From the NCBI GenBank assembly GCA_947176915.1, contig CAMWSM010000016.1, positions 1 to 44,238 of the forward strand: 44,238 bases of DNA. Direction: 5' to 3'. The first letter of the stretch is position 1. Each line of letters opens with the position of its first letter. A program made the translations under genes and the position numbers. Shown here in pieces: positions 16,475-26,200 of the stretch. The notes beneath the pieces were generated by a model. The model saw only the letters and a list, made by a program, of their open reading frames with translations. It had not been told where the DNA came from and ran no database searches. The stretch is from an uncultured Porphyromonadaceae bacterium (GTDB taxonomy: Bacteria; Bacteroidota; Bacteroidia; Bacteroidales; Muribaculaceae).

Positions 16475-18502
16475 ATGGATATAATTGATAAAAAGCTGAA
16501 TGATTACTTTGGGGGTAAGGTGGTAAGAAAAGATCTCACCAAATCTATCAAGGAGGGGGCCAATGTCCCGAGCTACGTGCTTGAATATCTCCTGGGAATG
16601 TACTGTGCTACGGATGATGAGGAGGATATCAGGCAGGGGGTGGCGATGGTTAAAAAGGTATTGGCAGATAATTTTGTACGCCCTGACGAGGATGAGAAGA
16701 TCAAATCCATCATAAGGGAGAAAGGACATTATAAGATTATCGACAAGGTATCGGCTCGTCTTAATGAGAAAACCGACTCCTACGAAGGAAGCATTTTCAA
16801 TATTCACATCAATAAAATTCAAATTGATGACAGTTATATTCGCCGGTATGAAAAACTGCTTAGCGGAGGAATCTGGTGTATCATAGATATAGAATATGAT
16901 TTCAACGAAAATGATAAGGGTTCACCTTTCAAGATAATCTCGCTGAAACCTATTCAGATGCCGTCGACAGATCTGCAGGAATATGTGGAATGTAGGAAAC
17001 ACTTCTCCTTAGATGAATGGATTGAAGTGATATGCAGAAGTGTCGGCATGGAACCCACAAATCTTGATACTCAAACAAGGTGGCACCTCGTGGCACGAAT
17101 GATTCCATTTGTAGAGAATAATTACAATATATGTGAACTTGGTCCACGTGGCACTGGTAAGTCATATGTCTATGATGAATTATCTCCATATTCCATTCTT
17201 ATATCCGGTGGGCAGACCACTGTCGCGAATCTATTCTATAACATGGGGCGCCACACGGTAGGTCTTGTAGGAATGTGGGATGTTGTAGCCTTTGACGAAG
17301 TAGCCGGAATAAATATGAAGGATAAGGATGGCATACAAATCATGAAAGGCTACATGGCTAATGGTTCATTCAGTAGAGGTAAGGAAAGTATTAACGCTAA
17401 TGCCTCGATGGTCTTTGTTGGGAATATCAATGGGAGTATAGAAAATCTTGTGAAGGTCAGTCATCTTCTTTCTCCGTTCCCGAAAGATATGATTGATACG
17501 GCTTTTTTTGATAGATTTCATCATTATCTGCCTGGTTGGGAGATTCCAAAGTGGAAGCCGGAGCATTTCACGGATGCATACGGCTTCATTTCCGATTATT
17601 TCTCGGAATGTCTGCGCGAGATGAGAAAAAGAAATTTCAGCGATGCAATACAAAAATATTTCAGGCTTGGTAAAGATCTGAACCAAAGGGATACCATTGC
17701 TGTGAAGAAAACAGTCAGCGGACTTCTTAAACTTCTTTTCCCGGATGAGAATTATAGGAAAGAGGATGTAAGAGCGTGTCTTGAATATGCACTTGTTGGC
17801 CGCAGACGTATCAAGGAACAGTTAAAGAAGATCGGTGGCCTTGAATTTTATGATACACATTTCAGTTATATAGATCTCGAAACTGGAGAGGAAAAATTTG
17901 TCAGTACACCTGAAAACGGAGGATCGACATTGATTCCAGAAGGAGAGTTGCAACCCGGTTCGCTTTATAGTGTTGCTCATTCACCCGGAGGTGGTAATCT
18001 TGGATTGGTTCGTCTTGATTTACAAGTCATGCCGGGAAACGGTAAATTCACTCATACCGGTTTCGGCAGTGGCAGTGTTATCAGTGATGAACTGAAGGAA
18101 GCCGTGAATTACTGTCGGTCTAATTTGGGTAGAATCTCACAAGGAGCCAAATATGGTGAGAATGAAATGCACCTGAAAGCAACAGACATAAATGGTCTTG
18201 GAACTCTTCAAGGTCTTGAACTTGCCGTGTTCATATCATTGGTATCGGGTCTTACTCAACGCCCCTTACAGCCTCAGATGTGTGTGCTCGGTTCAATGAG
18301 CATTGGTGGAACTATCATACCATCGAATGACTTGGCAGGAGCATTACAGATAGCGGCAGACGCAGGAGCGAAGAAAATCCTTTTGCCCGTTGCTGATATG
18401 ATGCAATATTCTAAAGTCCCGGCAGATTTAATCTCACGTTTCAGTCTTGAAGTTTATTCCGACCCCGTAGACGCAGCCTTCAAAGCGTTAGGAATCAGAT
18501 AA
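16475..18502 (+). CDS. brxL: BREX Lon-like protein BrxL
   Basis: A 675-residue AAA+ protein. Walker A is GPRGTGKS at residues 223-230 and Walker B is VVAFDEVAGI with D274-E275. The C-terminal Lon-like domain carries GSMSIGGTIIPSNDLAGALQ, with Ser609 and Lys633 (GAKKILLPV) in the places of the Lon Ser-Lys dyad. The N-terminal 110 residues match the usual BrxL N-domain. Studied BrxL homologues form DNA-binding ring assemblies needed for phage defence, and protease activity has not been convincing. It is the last gene of the type 1 operon. No clear terminator follows. Confidence 0.95.
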   Translation: MDIIDKKLNDYFGGKVVRKDLTKSIKEGANVPSYVLEYLLGMYCATDDEEDIRQGVAMVKKVLADNFVRPDEDEKIKSIIREKGHYKIIDKVSARLNEKTDSYEGSIFNIHINKIQIDDSYIRRYEKLLSGGIWCIIDIEYDFNENDKGSPFKIISLKPIQMPSTDLQEYVECRKHFSLDEWIEVICRSVGMEPTNLDTQTRWHLVARMIPFVENNYNICELGPRGTGKSYVYDELSPYSILISGGQTTVANLFYNMGRHTVGLVGMWDVVAFDEVAGINMKDKDGIQIMKGYMANGSFSRGKESINANASMVFVGNINGSIENLVKVSHLLSPFPKDMIDTAFFDRFHHYLPGWEIPKWKPEHFTDAYGFISDYFSECLREMRKRNFSDAIQKYFRLGKDLNQRDTIAVKKTVSGLLKLLFPDENYRKEDVRACLEYALVGRRRIKEQLKKIGGLEFYDTHFSYIDLETGEEKFVSTPENGGSTLIPEGELQPGSLYSVAHSPGGGNLGLVRLDLQVMPGNGKFTHTGFGSGSVISDELKEAVNYCRSNLGRISQGAKYGENEMHLKATDINGLGTLQGLELAVFISLVSGLTQRPLQPQMCVLGSMSIGGTIIPSNDLAGALQIAADAGAKKILLPVADMMQYSKVPADLISRFSLEVYSDPVDAAFKALGIR

Positions 18503-18947
18503 GTTCGAAAATGAATATGTTTTGTCAGATAATATCAAACAAAAAGCTAAGAAACTTTATTCCGAGTATTATTATGTCTATGCTAAAATATTTATGGATT
18601 AAAGATAATCCATGCATAGGTGAATGTGAACGAGTTTCTCTCATACGCTCATTGCCTAATCTAAAGAAGTCTTATCCGTCTATAAATCAAAACAATTTTA
18701 AACTTGTAAAAAACATTGAAATGAGTGAGAACAGACTCAGCGTTCGCGCCATGCTTCTTGTTTATTTCTTGTTTTTTATCGGACAGCAATAATTGAATAA
18801 AATCGCCCAAAATGACCTTCCCACAGTCCCTCCATACTCTTTCCTCTGCTGAACCCCACACTACTACACTCTGCTGACAATCCAACTGTTCCTTCAACTC
18901 CCCAAAGACAATCAAACATCTGTAATCAATAATTTAATTCCCTAAAA
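18503..18947. other. Spacer after BREX with weak ORFs on both strands
   Basis: About 445 bases. A plus-strand frame at 18511-18792 (93 codons) and a minus-strand frame at 18661-18915 (84 codons) overlap, and I recognise neither. The plus frame ends in a hydrophobic stretch (MLLVYFLFFIGQQ) and has uneven composition. No terminator was seen. It may be the right-hand scar of the BREX insertion. A small gene cannot be excluded. Confidence 0.4.
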
Positions 18948-18979
18948 TTTGTATGGTATAATTATTTATTTTAATTTTG
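18948..18979 (+). promoter_or_regulatory. Bacteroidota-type promoter of the ABC/GntR operon
   Basis: TTTG at 18948-18951, a 20-base spacer and TAATTTTG at 18972-18979 match the consensus fully. Transcription should start near 18986, leaving a leader of about 37 bases before the ATG at 19023. Confidence 0.8.
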
Positions 18980-18980
18980 C

Positions 18981-19008
18981 GGTGTATTACAATAATAGTA
19001 CACTATTA
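18981..19008 (+). promoter_or_regulatory. Candidate operator for the YtrA-like GntR regulator
   Basis: GGTGTA (18981-18986), 12 bases, then TACACT (18999-19004): the right half is an exact complement of AGTGTA and the left half differs by one base. Overlapping it is the palindrome TAATAGT-AC-ACTATTA (18993-19008). The site covers the predicted transcription start. From memory, B. subtilis YtrA binds a similar inverted AGTGTA/AACACT pair. Confidence 0.5.
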
Positions 19009-19022
19009 AACACTTTTCATAT

Positions 19023-19865
19023 ATGCTTATTGTTGATAATGTCTCTTATGGTTATAGCAAGAAACGGCCTCCTGTTCTAAAAAATCTATCTCTCAGGCTG
19101 GAGGAAGGAACAATTTGTGGATTACTGGGCAAAAACGGAGCAGGTAAATCAACTCTCTTATATCTGATTGCCGGTCTATTGCGTCCGCACACCGGTTCTG
19201 TCTCCTATAATAATTTCACTCCCTGGGATAGAGACAAATCTTTTCTGGCTGACACTTTTCTTGTTCCGGAAGAGATTGAGTTGCCTAATATACCTCTGAA
19301 AGATTTTATAGAGGCAACGGCTGCCTTTTATCCTAAATTTTCTTTGAGCGACCTAAACAATCACCTTTCAACTTTTGAAATGGAAAGTAATGTTCATTTA
19401 GGTCAACTTTCTATGGGTCAAAAAAAGAGAGTTTTTGTCAGTTTTGCTTTGGCATGCAACACATCTTTGCTGCTGCTTGATGAACCTACGAATGGACTTG
19501 ATATTCCCGGAAAACGTCTGTTTAGAAAAGCGATCCTTAGCGGAATGAATGATGATAAGACTGTCATTATTTCGACTCATCAGGTATATGATGTGGAAAA
19601 GATAATTGATCACGTCATCATAACTGATACCGACGGATTAAAATTAAATGCTTCCGTTAATAAAATAGTCTCCGGACTGAAGTTTTCTTATACTACTGAC
19701 AGACACCAGGCTGAAAATGCTTTAATTGCTCTTGAAGCGCCCGGAGGATTCAATATAATTGAACGCCTGACAAATCCCCATGAGGAGACTGATATTAATC
19801 TTGAATCTCTCTTTGAACTCGCTTTAAAAAAACCGAAAATGATGAGAGAATTTTTTAATAATTAA
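19023..19865 (+). CDS. ABC transporter ATP-binding protein
   Basis: A 280-residue ABC ATPase. Walker A is GKNGAGKST at residues 36-44, the signature is LSMGQKKR, Walker B plus D-loop is LLLLDEPTNGLD, and the switch is ISTHQ. The C-terminal ~70 residues are divergent. It is the first gene of a three-gene operon with a permease and a small GntR regulator, the arrangement of Ytr-type ABC exporters, which in other bacteria are linked to envelope stress or antimicrobial peptides. The substrate is unknown. A consensus promoter lies just upstream. Confidence 0.92.
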   Translation: MLIVDNVSYGYSKKRPPVLKNLSLRLEEGTICGLLGKNGAGKSTLLYLIAGLLRPHTGSVSYNNFTPWDRDKSFLADTFLVPEEIELPNIPLKDFIEATAAFYPKFSLSDLNNHLSTFEMESNVHLGQLSMGQKKRVFVSFALACNTSLLLLDEPTNGLDIPGKRLFRKAILSGMNDDKTVIISTHQVYDVEKIIDHVIITDTDGLKLNASVNKIVSGLKFSYTTDRHQAENALIALEAPGGFNIIERLTNPHEETDINLESLFELALKKPKMMREFFNN

Positions 19866-19920
19866 GCAAGTGCAAAAATCTCCAACACTTGCCAATAATT
19901 CAATTAATCGCTAAAATAAT

Positions 19921-20730
19921 ATGTCTATGATAGATGGTGATAAAACGATGTCATTCCCTGAAAATGAGAATAACGGGTCTGAACTATATAAACTTTTCAG
20001 GATGGACTTTCTTGAAAATAAAAAGACCTACCTTTATGAACTACTTGTAGCATGGGGAATATGTATACTGCTCGGTTCATTCATGGGCATCGCGGGTCGC
20101 GGTGGAGGCATGGGGGAATTAATTGCTTTTTATATAGCAATCCACTACATATCCAATGTATATAGTTCATTATCTTTCTCCAATATGAAGCATAAAAGCG
20201 GAAGAATAGCCACTCTAATGCTTCCTGTCTCTTGTAAGGAGAAATACATTATGAAATGGATCATGGCAGTTCCGGTAATGTTTGCAGTTGGAATCATTGG
20301 CTATTATTTAGGAGATGCAAGCAGGATGATTGCCGCGTGGCTTGCCGACAGCCGATCGTGTCCCTCCTACTTTCATGTCCCTAATCCATTTTATAGCACG
20401 GATAGTGAGGTTGAATTATTGATATTTATTGCGTTCACGTCATATTTTTTCAGTCAGGCGCTCTATTTGCTTGGATCCATTCTATGGCCCAAACTGTCAT
20501 TCATAAAGACATTTGCGGTGCTTTATGTTTTGCAAATGATAATTGGAATTATATTTCTCGTTTGCGTCAAATTTATATACAAGTTTATGATCATCAAGAT
20601 TTCTTCCGACATATTGGTTCCAAATTTATTAATTTGCTTAGGTGTGATTCAAATCATTCTAACCTTCGTAATATATTGGTTCACTTATATTAGATTTAGA
20701 AGATCAGAGGTAGTATACCGTCTTTTCTGA
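19921..20730 (+). CDS. ABC transporter permease (membrane protein)
   Basis: A 269-residue protein with about six hydrophobic segments (for example LLVAWGICILLGSFMGIAG, then AVPVMFAVGIIGYYLG and FAVLYVLQMIIGIIFLVCV). It has an N-terminal cytoplasmic segment and no signal peptide. It sits between the ABC ATPase and the GntR regulator, so it is most likely the membrane partner of that ATPase. Sequence similarity to a named family is not evident to me. The ATG at 19921 is used; an in-frame ATG at 19927 is also possible. Confidence 0.82.
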   Translation: MSMIDGDKTMSFPENENNGSELYKLFRMDFLENKKTYLYELLVAWGICILLGSFMGIAGRGGGMGELIAFYIAIHYISNVYSSLSFSNMKHKSGRIATLMLPVSCKEKYIMKWIMAVPVMFAVGIIGYYLGDASRMIAAWLADSRSCPSYFHVPNPFYSTDSEVELLIFIAFTSYFFSQALYLLGSILWPKLSFIKTFAVLYVLQMIIGIIFLVCVKFIYKFMIIKISSDILVPNLLICLGVIQIILTFVIYWFTYIRFRRSEVVYRLF

Positions 20731-20762
20731 TTTTTACGTTATAAATCTATAACCCTTTTCTA

Positions 20763-21131
20763 ATGGAATATTCAGAGAATAAACCCATATATCTTCAAAT
20801 AACCGACCGGATAATGGATGACATCCTGGCAGGCGTATATCCTCCGGAGGGTCGTATTCCCTCTGTAAGGGAGTATGCCGCTTCCGTCGAAGTAAATCCT
20901 AATACAGTGATGCGTTCCTACGATTGGCTTCAACAGCAAGCCATTATTTTCAATAGAAGAGGAATCGGTTTCTTTATTCTTCCTGAGGCAAAGAAAAGAA
21001 TCCTCGAAATGAGAAGAAACCTTTTCTTTAACGGAGAAGCCGATTTCTTCTTCGGAAGATTAAGATCATTGGGAATAACTTCCGAGCAAATAGCTAAACT
21101 TTATAAAGACTATCTTAATAAGAACAAATAA
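20763..21131 (+). CDS. GntR-family regulator, YtrA-like
   Basis: A 122-residue protein with a complete GntR winged helix (KPIYLQITDRIMDDILAGVY, then PSVREYAASVEVNPNTVMRS and NRRGIGFFIL). Only about 50 residues follow, with no large effector domain, as in the YtrA subfamily. Regulators of this kind usually repress the ABC operon they belong to. Here the gene is last in the operon, and a matching inverted site overlaps the operon promoter, so autoregulation is likely. Confidence 0.93.
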   Translation: MEYSENKPIYLQITDRIMDDILAGVYPPEGRIPSVREYAASVEVNPNTVMRSYDWLQQQAIIFNRRGIGFFILPEAKKRILEMRRNLFFNGEADFFFGRLRSLGITSEQIAKLYKDYLNKNK

Positions 21132-21169
21132 TGATTGCATAAAGCCACACTTTTATTTGCAGTCTTAAA

Positions 21170-21206
21170 AACAGGGTCGATTCCTTTTGAAAGAATCGAC
21201 CCTGTT
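21170..21206. terminator. Bidirectional hairpin terminator
   Basis: A 14-base perfect stem (21170-21183 with 21193-21206) lies between the convergent GntR gene and the minus-strand block. AT-rich sequence flanks both sides. Confidence 0.75.
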
Positions 21207-21246
21207 AGTCTAATAAAATATGCCATTAATACAGGCATAATAATTT

Positions 21247-21501
21247 TTAAAGGAGAAGTTCCTTAATTCTATACCGATTGCCCTTATCCTTCAAAAGAGA
21301 AAGCTTATTCAGATAAATGGTAGCCGCTGATTCTTCTTTATATGAGGAAAATGTAAGATTTTCAATTATATTATCGCTCCTGAAGGCAGTAACAAATACA
21401 AGGGTATGTTTACTTACCGTGCTGCCCTCCTCTATCTCAAGAAGCCGAGTCAAAAACTTCATGTTGCCTTCTCCTGCCGGCAAAAAATCAATTTTTCCCA
21501 T
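21247..21501 (-). CDS. Small hypothetical protein at the end of the lspA block
   Basis: An 84-residue frame that overlaps the 3' end of the DUF4296 gene by 14 bases. A second start (MKFLTRLLEIEEGSTVS) is inside. It contains VFVTAFRSDNIIENLTFSSY and a basic C-terminus, with no signal peptide. I do not recognise a family. The position (same strand, overlapping, before a terminator) supports a real gene; the short length argues for caution. Confidence 0.5.
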   Translation of the reverse strand: MGKIDFLPAGEGNMKFLTRLLEIEEGSTVSKHTLVFVTAFRSDNIIENLTFSSYKEESAATIYLNKLSLLKDKGNRYRIKELLL

Positions 21502-22480
21502 TTTTAGAATCTACAACTACCCTACCTTCTTTAGGAAGCCTTTTCTTAGGAACCTCCGGCTTGATAAGTGTTTCCTTTTCCTTTATCTCCTTACTTTCTA
21601 ACATCACCGCCTTATCATCTGAATTTATGCTGTCTACCACTGTTACCTTTGAGACAGTATCCTTTTTTTCTACTTTCCTTTCTATATGGCGGGGAGCAGC
21701 AAATCGCTTCTGACTTCTTGAATTTTTATATTCAAGACTGTCAAAAGGTAACCTTTCAAGTTTTATGCTATCCGAGAACAGTGGCAACACATTAGCCTGA
21801 GTAATGCGTAAGGAACCATAAACACGACTAACGGTCTTTGAAGTGTCTGTCTGCAGAGAGATTTCAATATTATTATTTCTTGTTCTATTGATAGTGGATG
21901 ACTCTCCCGACCCATCGCTATATTCCACACCAAGATTACCGGCTATATCCACTTTCTCTGCAAGACGCATTGACCATACAAGTTTGTCGCCTTTCTCCAG
22001 TTCAGGATTATCAATGGATAAAATCCATCCGTCAGTAGATGAAAGCTGCGACACAACCCCATTTTTACTATATTGCCAAAGATCGAATGTATTTGCTGAT
22101 GAAGTCGACTGATCCGAACTCTTCATCAAATTACGTCTTCTTTTATGCAGCTCCTTATCAATCTTCTCATATAGTTCCACGTATTCATCAAGATTTTTCC
22201 CATACCACCCTAAGGTAGTATCCAGTTGTTCAGGAGTAACCCCATGTGCAGCCATCACGGAACGAGCCAAATCATACCGGTTTCCTGTCGCATCTTCCTC
22301 TGAGGAAGAGACTCTTGAATTGGAATAGGCATCCGCAAGCTGAAGATCTGCCATAAGGTCAATCATCTCCTTTTCGGATAAAATCTCCTTCGGACGTTGG
22401 GAACAGCCCGCGCTCAAAATGATTGCGAGCAAACCGGCTGCGTAAGGAGTCCATCCTATTAATCTCCGACTGTATCTCAT
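21488..22480 (-). CDS. DUF4296 domain lipoprotein
   Basis: About 330 residues. The N-terminus is a lipoprotein signal with lipobox LSAGC (Cys26), so the protein should be anchored in the envelope. Residues ~33-120 (PKEILSEKEMIDLMADLQLA, then RYDLARSVMAAHGVTPEQLD) match the Bacteroidota DUF4296 domain, whose function is unknown. The C-terminal part is charged and Lys/Glu-rich. I chose the ATG at 22480, one base after the lspA stop; the ATG at 22510 lies inside lspA. Its place directly after lspA, which processes lipoproteins, is a common arrangement in this phylum. Confidence 0.9.
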   Translation of the reverse strand: MRYSRRLIGWTPYAAGLLAIILSAGCSQRPKEILSEKEMIDLMADLQLADAYSNSRVSSSEEDATGNRYDLARSVMAAHGVTPEQLDTTLGWYGKNLDEYVELYEKIDKELHKRRRNLMKSSDQSTSSANTFDLWQYSKNGVVSQLSSTDGWILSIDNPELEKGDKLVWSMRLAEKVDIAGNLGVEYSDGSGESSTINRTRNNNIEISLQTDTSKTVSRVYGSLRITQANVLPLFSDSIKLERLPFDSLEYKNSRSQKRFAAPRHIERKVEKKDTVSKVTVVDSINSDDKAVMLESKEIKEKETLIKPEVPKKRLPKEGRVVVDSKNGKN

Positions 22481-22481
22481 T

Positions 22482-23168
22482 TTATTTATCCCTCTTTTCC
22501 TCTGAAGCATTATTCTTGTTCCCGATTATCTGGAAAGCCTTTGATGCATCTGTTGAATAAAAGAAGAGTAATAATCCCACTCCGACACATATCGAAGCAT
22601 CAGCTATATTAAAAATATATTGAAAAAATTCAAAATATCTTCCACCCACAACGGGAATCCAGTCCGGCCAATAGAAAGAAAAAAGGGGAAAATACATCAT
22701 ATCCACCACCCTGCCTTCAAACCATCCGGCATAACCTCCGTCAGGCGGGAACAATTCAGCCACGGCAGGAGGCATCGGATTATTGAATATTTTTCCATAA
22801 AACACGCAATCAAATATATTCCCGGCGGCGCCTGCTATGATTAATGCCACGGCAATAAAGAATCCTGTCCTCAATCCGTCTGCATTGCGGATTCTTGCCA
22901 CAAACCAAATGAATAAAGCTACGGCTGCGATTCTTCCCAAGGTTAGGAATATTTTATTCCATAATTCAAGTCCGAAAGCCATTCCGTTATTCTCTATGAA
23001 TTTAAGATGCCACCAACTCGTAATCGGTAGATCCTCTCCCATATAGAAACTTGTCTTGACCCAAATCTTCATTATCTGGTCTGCCAAAACTACAAGAACA
23101 CTAATTATAACAACCAGCCAGATACGGGTGGCGGCGACCCCTTTTCCGGGTGTCGCCGTCGCCATCAT
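22482..23168 (-). CDS. lspA: Lipoprotein signal peptidase II
   Basis: About 228 residues with four membrane segments. The two catalytic Asp motifs are present (GNIFDCVFYG and FNIADASICVG), plus the N-terminal LADQIMKIWV and the FIENNGMAFG motif. It cleaves the signal peptide before the lipidated Cys of prolipoproteins at the inner membrane. As in other Bacteroidota it has an insert between the motifs. The ATG at 23168 (or the adjacent one at 23165) is preferred, because the longer frame would need a TTG overlapping ileS. It is co-transcribed after ileS. Confidence 0.94.
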   Translation of the reverse strand: MMATATPGKGVAATRIWLVVIISVLVVLADQIMKIWVKTSFYMGEDLPITSWWHLKFIENNGMAFGLELWNKIFLTLGRIAAVALFIWFVARIRNADGLRTGFFIAVALIIAGAAGNIFDCVFYGKIFNNPMPPAVAELFPPDGGYAGWFEGRVVDMMYFPLFSFYWPDWIPVVGGRYFEFFQYIFNIADASICVGVGLLLFFYSTDASKAFQIIGNKNNASEEKRDK

Positions 23169-23209
23169 ATTTCCATTGTTTGCCAATGTTACGAAAATTA
23201 AAAGGTTTT

Positions 23210-26200
23210 TCAATTTTTTTGCACAAGAGCTTTAGCCTTAAGCCCGTCTATATCAAGTTCCACCGCATCATCACCGTCAATCTCTTCTTGAAGGATAATA
23301 CTGTCGGCAAGCACTTGTGAGGAGACATAATCTCCAAAAGCTTCAACAGCATCTCTGATTTCAGGAATGTCGGAAAGAACCACCCTAACCTTATCGGTTA
23401 TTTCAAAATCATTACCCTTTCGGATGTTCTGAATGCGATTTATCAGCTCTCGTGCCATACCCTCGTTCTTCAACTCAGGAGTAACCGTAACGTCAAGCGC
23501 TACTGTAATATTTCCATCATTGGCTACCAGCCATCCGGGAACATCTTCCGGAATGATTTCAACATCCTGAAGGGTTATGACAGGCTCGCCCGGAAGATTC
23601 TCAAATTTGAAGCTTCCCTCCTTTTCCAAAAGAGCAATCTGCTTCTGATCCATCTCCGTAATAGCCTTGCCAAGCTGTTTCATTATCTTTCCGAATTTCG
23701 GACCAAGTTTCTTGAAATCAGCCTTAACTCTCTTTACAAGACCACTCTCTTCATTGTCAACTATTTTGAGATCCTTGACATTAACCTCAGCCTTGATGAG
23801 GTTCTCAAGCGCTTCCACTGCATGACGTTGTCTCTCATCTGCAACCGGCACAAGCAATGTCTGAAGTGGTTGTCTCACCTTAAGATTCACCTTACGGCGT
23901 AGAGCCAGAACATTAGAGGTGATTGCCTGAGCAAGGCGCATTCTTTCCTCCAGATTTACATCAATCAAATCATAATCCACTTCCGGGAAATCCGCAGTGT
24001 GAACAGAAGCATAACCGTCCCCTTCCAGAGAAGGACCAATCAAGTCGGAATACAAGCGATCTGAATAGAATGGAGCGAAGGGAGCAAGAAGCAATGCTAC
24101 AGTCTTCAGTGAGGCATACAAAGTTTGATAAGCAGAAAGTTTATCATCATCCATTTCGCCTGCCCAGAATCTGCGACGATTAAGCCGCACATACCAGTTG
24201 CTGAGATTATCATTTACAAATTCATCAATAGCTCTTGCTGCTTTAGTTGGTTCATAGTCATCCAAAGCCTCTGTTACATCCTTCACCAATGTATTCAATA
24301 GAGAAAGCACCCAACGGTCGATCTCCGGACGCTTATCTGCTGCTACTGGAGGTTCTGCTCCTGTGAAGCCGTCAACATTTGCATAAAGAGCAAAAAATTT
24401 ATAGGTGTTGTAAAGAGTAGAAAATAGTTTTCTACTTACTTCAGCAACTCCAGCCTCATCATATTTCAGGTTATCCCAAGGAGCGGAATTGGAAATCATA
24501 TACCAACGCACCGGATCGCTACCGAACTTCTCAATATTATTAAACGGATCAATAGCGTTCCCAAGACGCTTAGACATCTTGTTACCGTTCTTGTCAAGTA
24601 CGAGACCATTAGATATGACAGCCTTATAAGCCACAGTATCAAATACCATCCCCGCAATGGCATGAAGTGTAAAGAACCAACCGCGTGTCTGGTCAACACC
24701 TTCTGCAATAAAATCAGCAGGATAAACCTCTCTGTTATCAAGAAGTTCTTTATTCTCAAAAGGATAATGGATCTGAGCGTATGGCATTGAACCGGAATCG
24801 AACCAAACGTCAATAAGGTCAAGCTCCCTTTTCATCGGCTTGCCGCTTTCCGAGACAAGAATAATGTCATCCACGTATGGCCTATGGAGATCTATCTTAT
24901 CATAATTCTCCTGAGAAAAATCTCCGGCAATAAATCCTTTATCTTTCAAAGGATTTGACTTCATAAATCCGGCTGCTACCGATTTCTCTATGCCATCATA
25001 TAATTCCTTATAACTCCCTATGCAGACAGTCTCTTTTCCATCTTCAGATCTCCAAACAGGAAGAGGTGTGCCCCAATAACGGCTTCGTGATAAATTCCAG
25101 TCCTGAAGATTTTCAAGCCATTTCCCGAATCTTCCGCTTCCGGTAGAGGATGGCTTCCATTTTATATTCTCGTTGAGCTCCATAAGACGTTCCCTCACGG
25201 CAGTAGAACGAATAAACCAGCTGTCAAGAGGATAATATAGCACAGGCTTATCTGTTCTCCAACAATGTGGATAGTTATGGACATGCTTCTCAATACGGAA
25301 GGCTTCTCCGCTACGTTTCATTTCCATGCAGAGGACTATATTGAGATCTTCTGCCTGATTTGCAGCTTTCTCATCATATTTTCCATCCGGAGTAAACTTT
25401 GGATCGTATGCATTCTTTACATAGTCACCCGCATGTCGACTGTATTCCTCTACATTAACGCATTTTTCAATGAAGACCGGGGCAAGCTCATCCAATGGAT
25501 AGTACTTTCCGGTAAAATCAACCATAGGACGCGTTTCCCCCTTAAGATTAATCATAAAGAGAGCGGGAACACCGGCTGCCTTTGCAACCTTCGCATCGTC
25601 TGCACCGAATGTGGGGGCTATATGGACAATTCCCGTACCATCATCAGTCGTTACATAATCTCCTGGTATGACACGAAATGCCTCATCACCTATTTCGACA
25701 AATTTGTCATTTCCGTATGTGAAGATCTTTTCAGGATGGCCATCTGCATATTTCTTAATAAACTCCGCGCTATTGTCGCTTACCTTCTCAACCGGTTTAA
25801 CCCACGGCATTAGCTGAGAATAATGCATACCCACAAGCTCGCTCCCCTTCCATCTTCCCACTATACGATATGGAATAACCTTATCTCCCGCCTTATACTC
25901 CTCTAAAGGAGCCTCCGCTCCCTCTTTCTTAAAATAAGATGCTACGAGAACCTCAGCTAAAATCACGGTGATTTTTTCGGCTGTATAAGGGTTATATGTG
26001 CGTACAGCAACATAGTCAAAGCTTGGTCCGACGCATAATGCCGTATTTGAAGGAAGAGTCCACGGAGTTGTGGTCCATGCCATAAAATAGGGTCTGCCCC
26101 AACCCTCCATTTCCGGCTTGGTGTCTTTTGCTGCAAAAAGAGCGGTGGCTGTAGTATCTTTCACATCCCTATAACACCCGGGTTGATTGAGTTCGTGAGT

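Noticed and set aside
16475..18502. brxL as a housekeeping Lon protease
   Set aside because: The N-domain, the P-loop context and the place after pglZ are those of BrxL, and the order of Lon domains is not that of LonA.
25265..25813. 182-codon plus-strand ORF inside ileS
   Set aside because: Antisense shadow of the synthetase; Cys/Ile/Phe-rich composition is typical of non-coding frames.
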